A DNA stretch of 64,000 nt from Chromobotia macracanthus. Lineage: Eukaryota > Chordata > Actinopteri > Cypriniformes > Botiidae. Below are positions 35,192 through 48,936 of this stretch, one piece after another. The translations under genes were made by a program, and so were the position numbers. The stretch covers positions 4,716,501 to 4,780,500 of the forward strand of contig JAZGTH010000019.1 in the NCBI GenBank assembly GCA_036877525.1, given 5' to 3'. Numbering within the stretch: the first letter of the stretch is position 1; each line of letters starts with the position of its first letter. The notes beneath the pieces were generated by a model. It worked only from the letters and a program-made list of their open reading frames with translations, made no database searches and was not told the origin of the DNA.

Positions 35192-38100
35192 CCCTAACCC
35201 AGACTTTCCACTAGTAACCCTAACCTCATTTAGCCTACTGGATCTGCCCTAACAATTAAACTGAGACTGCTGGTCTGGTTGAAAACCAGGTGGATATTAT
35301 TGGTTTGAGTGGCACAACATTATTCAGTATTTTGCAGAATAATTTAAGATGTTTCAAACTTGTTGAGAACAATTTTTATTGTTGTTTTTATTTTTGCAGT
35401 TCAGTAGCATAAAAATGACCCAGTTAAAACACAAACCCTAAATCTCATCCAAATCCAATATACTGTTCATAGGATTCATGTGAATATTTCATCTGCTGAT
35501 GCGGGTGGCACATTACACAATTTGGAGCACTTCAGCTTAAATGCAGCTTCTACCGCAACTGCTGCACTCAATGCGGCCTGATTTGCTTATATATTGTTGT
35601 CTCCACATCGCCTAATTTGTTTTGCCAATGCATAATTTATCTAAATCAGCTTTAAAAAATGGTACCATCTGGCCACAACCTCTCTGTTGTGTCTCTCTCT
35701 CTGAAGTTAACATTGATTATTACCACATAAAGTGCTTTGTGTACACGTTATCTATACTAGAATTGTGTATGAAAATGGGAAGCTTCATTTGTATTGTTAA
35801 TGTCTATTGATCCCTAATAATAGACCTATAGTTTGGCTTATGCAAAGAACTCAACTCATTTCAACTACTGACCTTAAACAAAAACTGCAAATGTTACTCA
35901 TTCAACCTGTTTTTACTCACGTTCATGACTCACACAGGATCATATATTGTCCATCTACATAACGCAGTATCATTCGCATGGTTGCTGGTACTGTGTACTG
36001 ATATGGCCGCACAGTTTTCCCATGGTGCTAATGGATCAGGTTTCAAAATATTACCATGTATCACACCACAAGTCATAATACTAACAACCTTCTCCATAAG
36101 CTTGTTTCATGCTGCTTCCACTCCATTTGTTCTTTCATTTGGTGGAATGTCTGTAAATACAGTTGCTTGGCAGTTCAGTTTCTTTTCAGATGTTTTGATA
36201 AATGGTGTGGATGTTTTCAATATTTGCTGTGTGAAAACAACAAGGACAGGAGAGGAAAAGTTCAGTGTCAAAAATTATCAGCTGTGTCTCAAAAACAAAC
36301 AAAAAATGTACGTCTGATGTCAATCAGGAGGGTGGATATGCCATTTTCATTCTATAGACAGACTCTGACTCATCACTGGTGATGACAAGCCCTTTTATAG
36401 TAATATTTTATGTTATTATAATGTGAGGAATGCAAACAATTGTTGAAATAAAGCATGAATCATATCTTAACATCTGCATTCATTGTACAACTATTTTCTG
36501 AAGGCTAATTTTGATGCCATTTCTTGTACAAGGTGCACCTATCTTGACAATTACAATACTGTGTGAATTAAACAGATATTGTGGGTGTTGCTTACCAGTT
36601 ACACATTTCAGAAAACAATAGACAATTTGTGTCAGAATTTATTATGCAGTTTATTTCCTGGAACTTGGAGAATCCAATTTTAATGAAGAAATCAGAAGAA
36701 ATTGAGAAATTCTTGTAAATTCAAAGAAATTCTTGTAAATTAAAATATATTAAAAATATATTTTTGTGTGTAAAAGTACATTTGTTTTGTTTGTTTGTAC
36801 AATTGTTTTTGCAACAAATCTTTCAAGGGTGAATTTTATTATATTGAGATTCTACCACTTATAAAAATTTAACTTTTAAAACTGATTTAACTAAAATTCC
36901 ACATGCAGTTCATACAGATAAGTGTGATATAACATCGCAGCATACACTCATTAAATAATCAAGCATAAATCCATGTACTCACATTAGACATGCCAAACAC
37001 CGCCATGTTTTTAGGTTGCTCAGAATGGATAATTGTAAAATGAGAAAGACCACCAAAAGGTCATGGCGCTTTTGAAGCAGGCAAATTAGAAGACTCCTAG
37101 TGTGCCACTTGAATCCCGCCACGACATAAGTGCCTACAGTGGGTGCCAGAACCTGGAAACACCACGCAGGTTGTGACCTACATATACAAATTTATTTTGG
37201 CCCTTCCTGATCTACAGGTCATGATCATCCACCCATACATCTCTCACCAATGATATATAGACTGCATTGACTTGACTTACAAAGCAAAAATGCTTGCATA
37301 AATGGATGTATACAATGCATACAATGTCACAGTAAATAGCAGCAATTGAGCTTCTCACTAAGCAAATTTCTAAACTGTGAATTGGAAATTTATAACATAG
37401 ACCTAGAAAATTTTTTAACAATGATTAGAACAAAAGAGCTTCCAGATACCATCAAGCTTAAAGCTTAAAAAACAAAAAAAATATATTATTGAAGGTTTCT
37501 GCTAAAGAGGTTCGAAAAAATATAAAATGCATTTCTAATCACTCAACTATTAAATACAGTAAATACAAAATCAAAATGTTGTGCACTAATATCTAATCCT
37601 ACATTATATTATTCTTCCTAAACAATGGAGAGGTTCTTTTGTTGAAAATGCTGGTCTAATTACAATTCAATGAGACAATATTTAAAGACAAAATGTTATA
37701 ATCAAAAATAATTGTCTGAACTAAATATGTCTAAATAAAAATGTTTATAAGGTCAGAAGGTCCCCTTTGGTTCCTTTTAGTAGCACAGTTTGAGCTTAGG
37801 AATCTATTGACAGTTCACGTAGGGTTTAATAGTTGGTCTGAAATACAGTGTTTTGTTTTTGACTTTTTGATTTTAGAGATGTCAGTCTTTCCTCATAGCT
37901 GCCCTGAGGTGTTGCAGAGATGGCGGAGAGTGTGGAGACTTCCTTAAACAGGCTAAATTCATGACAATATTCCTAAAACAAAAAGAAATATTAACATTCT
38001 TACAAACATTTTATAAGTACCTTAAGTGCTGTCTTAACAAGTTTGCAAGTATTTTTTTAAGAACCTCTTCTTAAGAGAATATTTTCTAGAAAAGCCTGCT

Positions 38101-38280
38101 CATGAGGTAACAACTGTTACACAATAACTGAATAGAAACCCAAACGCCTCATGATCATTTTATAGATGATGTGCGTCACGAGTTAAACCACTTTAACCGT
38201 TACATACTTTAGGTGTGATTTATTTGCTAATTTCCTCTCCAATGCTTTGGGTTACTTTAACTCAAACATACACTGAGTGA
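35192..38280. other. Intergenic DNA, nothing supported
   Basis: AT-rich sequence with short overlapping open frames (for example 35925-36317) that match no family I know and have no gene context. Confidence 0.6.
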
Positions 38281-38284
38281 ACAT

Positions 38285-38592
38285 ACACTGTAAAGAAAAC
38301 TGCCTTAAATTGTTAAGTGTGATCAGTTTGGCTTTACATGTCATTTTAACTTTAACCTTTGGCTGGTGTAACTTGCAACTGGTGATTTTTCAACAATTTT
38401 ACAAATTGTAAAATTTGTAAAACAACAATTACACAAATTGTAAAATTGTCACCAATTTTACAACAATTTCAACAAAGTTACAGCAACTTAATGCCAATGA
38501 AGATTAAAAGTACTAAGCTGAAATCTCTTGTGCAGCCAGCTGAACTTAACTTAAAGGCAGCAAAATGTTTTTTTTTTGTTTTTTACAGTGTA
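38285..38592. mobile_element. MITE with ACACTGTAAA termini
   Basis: About 308 bp from TACACTGTAAAG to TTTTACAGTGTA. The interior carries nested palindromes of ACAATTTTAC/GTAAAATTGT at about 38390-38470. It is related to the element at 59927-60130. Confidence 0.7.
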
Positions 38593-40185
38593 AAACAGGT
38601 TAAACTGAGCAGTTAGATTTTATCATTATGTCCGTATGTTATAATGATAAAGTAAGTCACTACTGAACCGATCTTTCAAAGTAAACAGCAATTGCAATAT
38701 CTGATCTTTGATAAACATCTTTTGAGATTTAAGACATTTGAGGTCATTATAACTAAGATTTTTAGAACAATCTGAAGAAAATAAACTTTATCTGAAACGT
38801 CTAAAAATAGGCCCCATGGTGTCAACAGCTCCCACTGATGGAAAGTGCATGGCTGCTGACGTCAGTACCTACTTAACATCGTAATAACAGTATTTTGCCT
38901 TTACTTGTAATATAACATATTGATAATGCCGTTGCAGATGCCTTTGTTAGATTCTGACAGTAAGCTGTCAAGTAAGTATGAACACAGGTAACATAAAGCA
39001 CTGATACTTACAGTTTTTATAGGTAAAAACAGTCCCACCTTGTGGATTAATGAATAAATAACAATTCCTAAGGAAACTACAATGTCACACTATACTGCTT
39101 ATGGAACATGATGGGGTGGAAAATATTTCAACCAAAATATTAATAACTCTTCATTACCAAGGTCACAATCTCCTCTTAGCATTCATAATTCTTTAAAAAG
39201 TTTTTAGAAATCTTTATGTAACAGGGAGGATATTCTGTTTGATAAATATCAAATATGAAAAAGTATGAATGTTTAATATGAACACACAGACATTTGTCTT
39301 TCATTTTTTTTATTATTTTCATGTACAAGTACAGGTATTTGGATGTTTGATTCGTCATTACCAAAACTTTTCACTTAGAATTAACTCGCAGCTCCTCAAC
39401 ATGACTGATAAGATTTTATATCTGATCATCTTATCTTATTGAAAAACACAAAGAGTTTGATGGCTCTCAAAAGATTTTAGGACACTTTATATTGTGTTAT
39501 TTTAAAGGTGAACTTTAAAGTCATTCTATGGAGCCATTTGAAGCTTGAACTTCAGAAAGTTTGCACAATTCATAAGAACAAAAAAAAGGCATTTATGATA
39601 TAAAACTAATAAAGGTTCAGACTTCTACTTCTGTATAAAAATTCTAAATATAAAACATTTTAAAATATGACTAGAAAAATAGTTAAAAACAATCAATATA
39701 AGAGAAATATAAAACAAATTAAGAAAATTCTGTAGATCAGTAAGAAACCGTACCGTGATGCATAGCATACACTCATATTTAATCACACACAATCACATGC
39801 CAAACAACGGCACTTGAAGTTGGATATTGTAACACAGGTCAGTTATTGACCTAACAGACTGGCCATTAAAACAGTTTGTAATTACAGTTATGAGCAGTTC
39901 AGACAATTTTATGAGCGTTCCTGTTTAAAGAATATGAATTGGCATTCAATTTATTTTGTCAAAATAAAACTAATCTTTCCTTGGGAATCATTAAGCTATG
40001 GATTCATCCATGAAGTGCTTGTATAATGTAAGTAATATAAGCAGTTTGCTACGATTTGCCATTTTGCTAGCTAATCAAAAACATTATCAAAAAAGTTTTG
40101 TTAAACTTTTGCATTTGGAAAGCTAATAACTGGGTCATTTCAAAATCAAGTGTACCAATAAGTTTAAACAAAATGTCAGACGATC
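38593..40185. other. Intergenic DNA downstream of dtx4
   Basis: No gene is supported. It contains a perfect CRE palindrome TGACGTCA at 38857-38864. The 3' UTR and polyadenylation site of dtx4 should lie to the left of 40635, and no single signal stands out. Confidence 0.5.
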
Positions 40186-40291
40186 ATAAAACTGAGTTCA
40201 TGGGATCCAATTGGAGGTACAAGAGTTTTTGTGGATACATAAAACTGAGTTCATGGGATCCAATTGGAGGTACAAGAGTTTTTGTGGATAC
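40186..40291. repeat. 53-bp perfect tandem duplication
   Basis: Two identical 53-bp units, 40186-40238 and 40239-40291 (beginning ATAAAACTGAGTTCATGG). They lie about 340 bp beyond the dtx4 stop codon and may be within its 3' UTR. Confidence 0.9.
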
Positions 40292-40634
40292 ACCCACAAC
40301 ATTTTTACACAACTTACACAATCTCATTCTACAACATTTCTAAAGCAAATAAATCGAGTCCCTTCCACCACCCACTCTTCTTCCTCACACGTTCCTTTCT
40401 TTCTCTCCTTTTAAACCTGTCTTTCATCTTCAACCAAATATCACATTTGTTGTGGTTACTTCATGCCCAAATAACTTGGGACTGAGGATTTTCCTCTCAT
40501 GCTCATATACACATACTTCTGTTCCCAAGAAAAGACCCCCATATCAAAAGCACCCAGACTGTCGGATGTCTTCAAGCCTGCTTCAGCTGTCTTTTCCATC
40601 CTGCACTCTCTCCTTCTCACTATTGTGGGAATCA

Positions 40635-43600
40635 CTATTCCTCCTCTTCAGTGATGCCCTGGGCTTTCAATTCCTCCAGTACATTGTCAAGATAGCCAGG
40701 ATCTGGAAAGCCATGTCCCGTAAAATTGGAGCCAAATTCTGTCTTGTGATGGATCTCGTTCCAGATGACAGTGTCTGATTCTCCTGTAGTGCTAGAATTT
40801 CCCACTGCGAAGATCAGCATTCGATCCCACGCCACCACCAACAGCCTTAACACCTGAGAACAGGGTAAAAGTAGATATCATTAGAAGATTGGTGAAGAAC
40901 CTGATTCTAAGTTCTGGAATCAACATTCTTGTGCACATTCCTGACAGCCAATCAGATTTTGGTATTAGGTTTAGTAGTAATGTTTGGGTTTGAAGCATGT
41001 AAACCATTCAACCTGTTATTTCCATATAGTTTACGAGGTGGATTATGGTTGACTCGAGTTATGAGTAAGAATTAAGTTGGAACTTCATGTCCTTGATGGG
41101 ACTTACCTTGCGCCCTTTTTCATTATCCGGGAGGTAGCAATGATGGGGGAAACCTCTCGCAGTAAAAGGCTTCCCCGGGTTTGGATGTCCAGGGCCCTGG
41201 AAAGGGACAGAAAATAGGCAGAACGTTACAGTTAGATGATCTGAGTGGTATAGCTGGAGTACCTTTCGTAATCATATTGCTGAGGTTGTACGGGCAATAA
41301 CACAAATGCAAACATGAGATGGCAGATTGTATTCCATCTTCCTACCTACAGCATATCACAAGTGCGTTGTAAAATTCAAATAAAATAGATACATGATATA
41401 CAGTATGAACAAGTTGTACCTGTATCCCAGGTGGTATGTTGTAGATGATACGAATGGCTTTGCAGTCTGCGTGTCCTGGCAGCGAGTGAGGGATGACGTG
41501 ATACTCCATCTTACCGGGTGGCTGGTTGCCAGTTTTTACTCCATATATTGTCTTGCATGTGGGACACTGCAAGCTGCCATCTTTGTTACCTCTGTTGTAC
41601 ATGGCCACCAGGCATTGCAGATGATACAGATGGCCACATTGTGCCATTTTTCCTACGGACTCCGCACATGAAACACTCATCAAACCTGGTCCCTTATACC
41701 CCGGCGGACCCCGCAGAGCTTCCATGCAGATAGTGCAATCCTGAAAAGACATACAGAATGCCTATATTAATTGTTTTCCTTCATAAATGTATTGTTTCAT
41801 TTCAGAAGATATTTATTAACCTACTTTAGTCATATGAATTGCTTTTGTGATGGGTGGATGCTCGTTACTTGATTGGTAGGGTATTGTGTTATAACAACTG
41901 GGTTCAATACCAGCAAACACATATACTGATAAGTGTACCCTGAATGCTGGAAATCACCAGCTAAAGGGCGCTTAACTTTAAAACGTAACTGAAGGTCTTA
42001 ATAAGCAGTACTTCTGGAGGAGGACAGTCTCGTAGATCTAGTTTTGAAGGCAGCAGAAATTACAGAAAAGGTTTCAGATCATGTAGATATAGAGAACGTC
42101 TTACCTCTTCTGGTGGATTTCTGACCTTCTGCAAGAACCTCTTCACAACCTCCTCTGGTGTTCTACCTGGAAAACACAAATGTGTGTGTATAAGAATCTA
42201 ATAAATAAGCAAAAGGGTTAGGCTGGTTGCAACTGGTTTAGAGTTAGGATGGGTTTATAAAGTGGCACCTGTAAATCAATTCTATTATTTGTGTTGGAAC
42301 ATGTCATACCAAACAGGACTACCTCTGATTTTTGGTCGTTTAATAACGTTACAGAAAACATCTCAGAAATATATTTGCGCTGTAAACTTTCCACCCAACA
42401 GAATACAATACTCAGGAATTTAACGTCCCTACAAACATGCCCTTAACATCTCACTATCATCTTTTAAAGATGGTCTTGCGTTTATTTATCTTCTTTTTTT
42501 TTTTACTATGAATGACCTTATTTATCTGAGGATGTCTTTAAGTGTATGTACCCAGGAATTCTCACCTTTGAGAGCTTGCTTCTTAGTGGTCTTGCGACAA
42601 CAGTGTCTAATGCCGGAAACTGGTTTGATGTCAGTCTTGCTGACAGGTGGAGAATGCAGAAGTAGTTTAGGTGCGCGAGTCAAGCACACAGGTAATCCAG
42701 CTGCACTCATCAAAATGCCAGTAATACCTGTAAAGTAAAATTCACGAATAATGCAGATCAGTTCACCACTTACCTATTAGTTACGTATAATTCCTAGTAC
42801 TCAATTACTATACTTAGAATTACTAATAGAATGTCTGTTATTTTCCTACCAGCTAAAGCTGGATGAATAGAACTGGAGTCATTAAGGTTCTTTACAGGAA
42901 CTGTCGGTACCCTAGAGGAAAAACATAGACATTTAACACCTACTGTATTTAATCCACTAGACACATTGTGTTATATAAATATCAGGCACACATGCTCTTC
43001 ATGTAGTACAAAGTTCATGGCTAAAAACAATCAAACAATGAAGACATGACAGGTTACTAATGTATTGTGGCCAATCATTTCTTTCTTTTCATCCGTTTCC
43101 ATCTCTGTGCCTGGTTTGTTCTGTTTCCCATGAAATGGTTGCTTGAGGGCGTAGGATATGGGAGAGAGATGGCTGCTAATGGGGAAGTCTTTGACCTTCA
43201 TTGACCCTTGGTCTTACCATTAAAACAGACATGACTTTTTGTTTTCTTTAGCACACATGCTCAGCAACTGCTGCTCTGTCTCCAGATGGCTTCAAGTCCA
43301 AGACACAACGTGAGCTTGATTAAATAGCGCACCGGATTAACCATTTAATAAGCTCTCTTGAATACATTTATGGACTTTTACTGCTTCGTAATTTGCTTCG
43401 CTAACCGCCTTAGGTAAATGCTGGTAATATTTAATTGCTTTAGGTAATGCTGGTAATAAATGAATATTTTTATCAGTCCTCTGAAGTCGTGTTAACAATT
43501 TCGTCACTATAGCAATACATTTTCTCCTAGATTAAAAACACCGACAAGGAAAATATGGCGTGGTTGTACGCACAGAATTTATTTGAAGCAAAAATGGAAT

Positions 43601-46600
43601 GTAAAATGTCTTGAGACTTCTAACGTGACATTCCTGACACCTGAAAATGTGACGATCATAAGACAAGACAAAAACAACTCATTCAGCGTTAGTGCTATAT
43701 CCGGCTGTATCTTGACATAGTTTAAATGATTTTCAAAGGGCTTTCACCAACATCCCTTTATATACATAAGGATCGTCAAACAACTATTTCTACACACCCC
43801 TACAAAAAATCTTTTCTAATGCTTCAAGGCAGACAGGGACAAAACAAAAAGTCTTTTTCTCTGTACGTTAACCCCTTCCTGACACAGACATATACACAAA
43901 CACACACACTCTACTATGCTGAACATTTCAATAAGGCAGCATTGTGTTGCTAATGCAGACGAGCCCTTGTTGTGTCAACAAAGGTTTCCGCAGAAACCCA
44001 AAACTTACCACAGAGAACTGAAAGAAACAGAAACAGCTATAGACATGGGGTGGGGGGGGGGGGAAGACTATTTTGTCCCCAGATGGTCATCAAAGAGAGC
44101 AGACATGGATGATTTAGCAATGTAAGAAATGTGAGAAACACACGTCAACACCATGGATGGATGGATGGAAGGGAGGGGGAGAGAGAGAGAGAGAGAAAGA
44201 AAGAAGACAAATATGAGGTTGAAGGCTCTCTCACATACTGTAGAAACTGCGATCCGCCTTTAAAATTTGGAATTCAGAACTCAGTTTCAACTTGGAGGTT
44301 CTCGTCAACAGATTTTTGTTCATTTTTACCAAAACTAAAACTTACAAACTGCAGCTTTAAAAATATGCTTTAATAGGCTATTTTTAGGTCACTAATAAAA
44401 TGAGACGAAGTTATCTAGGACAGCAGAGATCACCAAAATGAACTCTGCAATTTCATGATGACTTCAGCACATGCTGTTAAAAAAAGCAAAAAGGAGACAT
44501 TTGAAATTTGATGTAAGAACAGAAGTTCATCAGAAGTCATTTAACTAGTCGTTTCAGCCTTTTGGATTGCCATCGTACATTTGAGCAAGTGCATTGTAAT
44601 GCAAACTTTGAGATTAAATGGCATGCACAATATTTAAAAAAAATCTATACTGACACTAACTTAAGCCAATACTGTCTACTGAAGAACCACCGACCGATGA
44701 TAAATGAGTAATGATCAACATTGTTTTCATCAAGAAAACAGACACATCACCAATGTTGCTAAACTAGTACTCTAAGCGAGAGTTAGTTTAAGAACTGATG
44801 TTTCGAAAAGCCAACACAAAAGTTTAAAGAACTTCCAAACTACGGGGAGCAGCTGAAAGAAAATAGTAAAACAGCTCTTCTCACCCTGAGGCAATAAGTG
44901 CCTGCGACTGTGCCACAGCAATTCTCTGTAAAGCAGGTTGACTAAGTCCTGCCAGACTGGCACGAGGTGGCAGAGGGGCAGCACAAGCAGCAGTGCGTTG
45001 TTGGGGTAACATCGTTGCAGTATTTGCAGATGATGTGGCACTTGTTGACATGTTGACGAGAGTGGCAGTTGGCACCAGTGTTGTTGAAGACGTTGACCTC
45101 TGGGCAGAGGAAGGCTGCTGACTGGACAAAGGCAGAGTTGGAGGCAGGGCTAAAGGTGAAGACGACTGGCAGCTAGAGGACATAGAGAGACTGGCAGTGC
45201 CCGAAGTGAGAACTGACATTGAATGAGCAAAATCCCCAGAATTCTTGGATTTTTCGAAAGGCGAGCAGTTTAAAGATAAACCATCTGGTAGTGTATGAGA
45301 ATATGCATTTAAAACAGACAATGACTTAGAGTTTTTCGGAAGTGTCCCAAAACTGGATGTAGCATTGTTTGATTTTGTTGCATGAGATCTGCGTCCCAGT
45401 GTCTTTGATGCGGTGGGATTTGCCTTTATACTCATTATCAGCATGCATTGCTGGCAGGCACACGGCTGTCCAATAGGAGCAAGCGATGACACCGAAAGTG
45501 TGCCACTAGGGTAAACGGCACTTCCTTTCCTACTCAAGGTAGAACCAGAAATGCCTACCCCAAGAAGAGCCCCAGTGGACCCCCCAACTCCTCTAAATGT
45601 CTTCCCAGCTATTGAGTCAGTACCCCAAGTCTCTGAAGATTTGGGCAGTGGCCCATAGACAAATGGATAGACCATGTCAGAGCGTCTCTGGATGCGTCGC
45701 CTCCGTTGTGTTTGCCTGTTAAACTGGGTCATGGTCTCAAAGTCCACAAGGTAGCAAAAACCCAATGGCGTCAGGTCCAACATGGGTTGCTGTCGGTCTT
45801 GTGCTGCTTGCAAGGCAATGCTCACTTCCATGTCATAGACTATCCAAGAACCTGCATCATTCTCCCACTCCCATATCCAACCTTGGCCCGGTGCTGATGT
45901 GGGGTCATAGAAACTCCGTCGCACTGGTCTTATTGTACCTGAGAAGGTAAACAAGAGGATTACTCCACTGAATAGGGTAGACAGGGTAAATTGTAACAGT
46001 ATTAGTCTAAATGCAGGTCTAAAGCGGCAATAATCCTTACTTCTCTATCACAATCTCTGTTTGAAACATAAAATTGCAAGTTACATGCAAAGTTACATTC
46101 TAAACGTGGATAAGTTAATATTATAAGCAACTGTTATAAGCTACAAACACTCTGCCATCCTCAACACGCACACAAGAGATATAGTAGCCAGATTTCCCTC
46201 TTTCATAAGAAAAGCATAAGAAAAGCAAGCAGCCAGTCAACTTGACTGTTAAGCAAGCAGCCAGTCAACATTTAAATCAAACGTGTCAATTTGACTGTTA
46301 TTGTATACAGGATCTCCCACAGAAATCAATATTTAACAGTAAAGTTAGATTTGACAACCTGTAGCCTTAATGTAAGGTATAAGTATTAGAACAATGCTGG
46401 ATATCAAAGCAACTGGTATTACAGGTTTAATTATCACATCATGCACTCACCAAGAATTCAATTCTCATTGTTTGCTTGTACTAATCTGCCTATATACCAG
46501 CTAAACACCTATTGTTATGCTTCATGCATACTTTGAACTAAAACCCTTTCATAAAAATAGAAACACTCTTCCCATGGGACAGAATCTGCTGGATCAGATC

Positions 46601-48887
46601 AGATGTTGAAGGGATGTGTGATGGTGTACTCACACTAGGCATGGTCCACTCACACTTGCTGTGTATCATGCCCAAGCACAATTATTAAATTAATTAAAAA
46701 ATTACTATCAATATAGTAATAGGTGTTTGTTGTTGTAATGAGTATCTGTTCTGTATCACAATACATGTGAACCACACCCGGGCCCAGTTTAACTGTGCTG
46801 GCACGGTTAAACAAAGAGATAACACTTGCTTGAAACATTTTAACATTCCACTGTTCAGATAAGTCATATTATAGTGTTTCAAATTAGGTGGAGTAAACTC
46901 ACTCTGCTTTATTTTTCAGTTGTGTGCAAGCTCACTTCCTCAGCTTCATGCCATATACACAATCATCTCCTCCCAGTCTTTTGTATCTTAATGAAATAAG
47001 GCCAGGTCCAAACTATGTTCTTTTATCAACAGAAGAATGCACAACTATTCTCCATAATCCCCCCTTTATAAATGTTATGAGATATGCTACATGCATAAGA
47101 TAAGCTAGTTGTTTAGTTGGGCTGATCTGAAAGCACATATGGTTAAAGTATTCATAAACTGGGGAAACCATTCTTGATCTTTTGACGTCAGATCACTGTA
47201 CCAAAAACATGCTGTATTTCCAGCACCCTAAACTTTAGTCCAAAAATAGCTTTAACTGAAACCAGCCTGCGGGTTGTTTTTAATTTACCATCTTTCTGAC
47301 GTCAGACAGATGAGTATGTCAGCACAAGACTTGTGTGTCTCAACAGCACCCACAACTTAATCACCTCTTTGACCCACCCAAACAGGCTTAATTAGTTACC
47401 AGATGAAGAGCCTTTGCTAGAACTCAGGAATACAATTGCTGTAATTGTTATTGGAAGGTGGGGTGTGCAATTTTGGAGAGGCTAGCAATAGCAGACTAGC
47501 TCTGAAATCATAGATCTCACCCTCCCTTTAGACAGCTCTCCCACGCCACCCCAATACACAAACACAATGCCCAGAGGTATGCAAATACATAGACTGACAG
47601 GTAAGCAGGACACCCCATCATTGCATTTGGACCGAAAAAATGGCGTACCCTGCCTTTAACTAGCAGCTAGATTTTGACAGTTGGGAAGGTTCCTGGTTGT
47701 TCTTGGCTGTGGAAAATGAGACGTGAATAAGACCTACGTAGCCGTCTTGAAAGGGTTTCTGAAGTCATGCCATGCTTGATCGCATCAATGCGGGTTAAGG
47801 ATCCCAGGACCTCTGCAGCAACACAAAGCCCTACAGCAGGTGTATAGAGACTGCCCATCTGTTCTATTGTTGCCAGCTCCTTTCCTCCATTGAGGCCCCC
47901 ATTTTTATTTTCCTGTTTCATACTAACAATAGCGGTGTTTGTTTAATTTTCTCTTTTAAATTTTAAGCATTACTTCTACATATAAACCATATGTAGAGGG
48001 TTGAGACAGCTCAATACCGCACAAAAATAAAAAAATAAATTTTTAATTTCAGATTACCAGTAAATGTTGAGTTTCTTGCACAGACAATTTTGCTTTATAA
48101 AATCTCAACATATTGTCGGAAGGTGCAGAGATTTCATGTTGCCTGTATCTGCTTTTCTGAATCTTAAAGACACCTTAACGAAAAAATGTCACGTACACCT
48201 TGGATGGCCTGAGGGTCAGTAAATAAGGTCATTTTTGGATAACCTATCCCTTTATGTAAAAAAATTAACTGTCATACACACTCACACAGACTCTTTATAC
48301 ATTTATAACTGCCATAGGAAAGAGAGACGGGAAAAGAGAAACACATAAGACAATCAATTTATACTGTGAATTTTAAAACTGAAAATTGAGGAAGAAACTA
48401 AGAATAAACCATACAGTTTGAAATAAAGGAGCAGAGAAGTTGTATGTTTGTGATAACTTAAGTCAACACTATCTACTGAAGAACCACAGACCGATGATAA
48501 ATGAGTTATGACCAACATTGTTTTCATCAAGAAAACAGCACCAATGTTGCTAAACTAGTACTAGTGAAGGGGGTGATACCAACAAAACAAAATGGTCAGC
48601 CTGAAGCAGTTCAACAAATCAGAACATTCCCTCCACTGTGTTCAGCCCAACCATGTGAGAGTCACTGGATGAGAAACACAACCCAGCCCTGTATGGGTGT
48701 GTGTGCATGTCTCCAGCCTGCAATGGAAAACAGAGTAACTGACAGCCCCCCAGGGGCCAGAATTGATGAAACTTCACACAGTCTGGTGCACAATCACAAC
48801 CACTCCCCCTTTTCTTCCTCCTCCTATCTTTACAGTTTCGTTCTTTCGGTTGTGCCTCATTTCCCTGGGTACTACTTAATGGAATGT

Positions 48888-48936
<49 letters not shown>

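Noticed and set aside
35925..36382. Overlapping plus-strand frames of 130 and 108 codons
   Set aside because: They have no family resemblance or splice context, and two frames overlap in the same AT-rich DNA, which is typical of chance.
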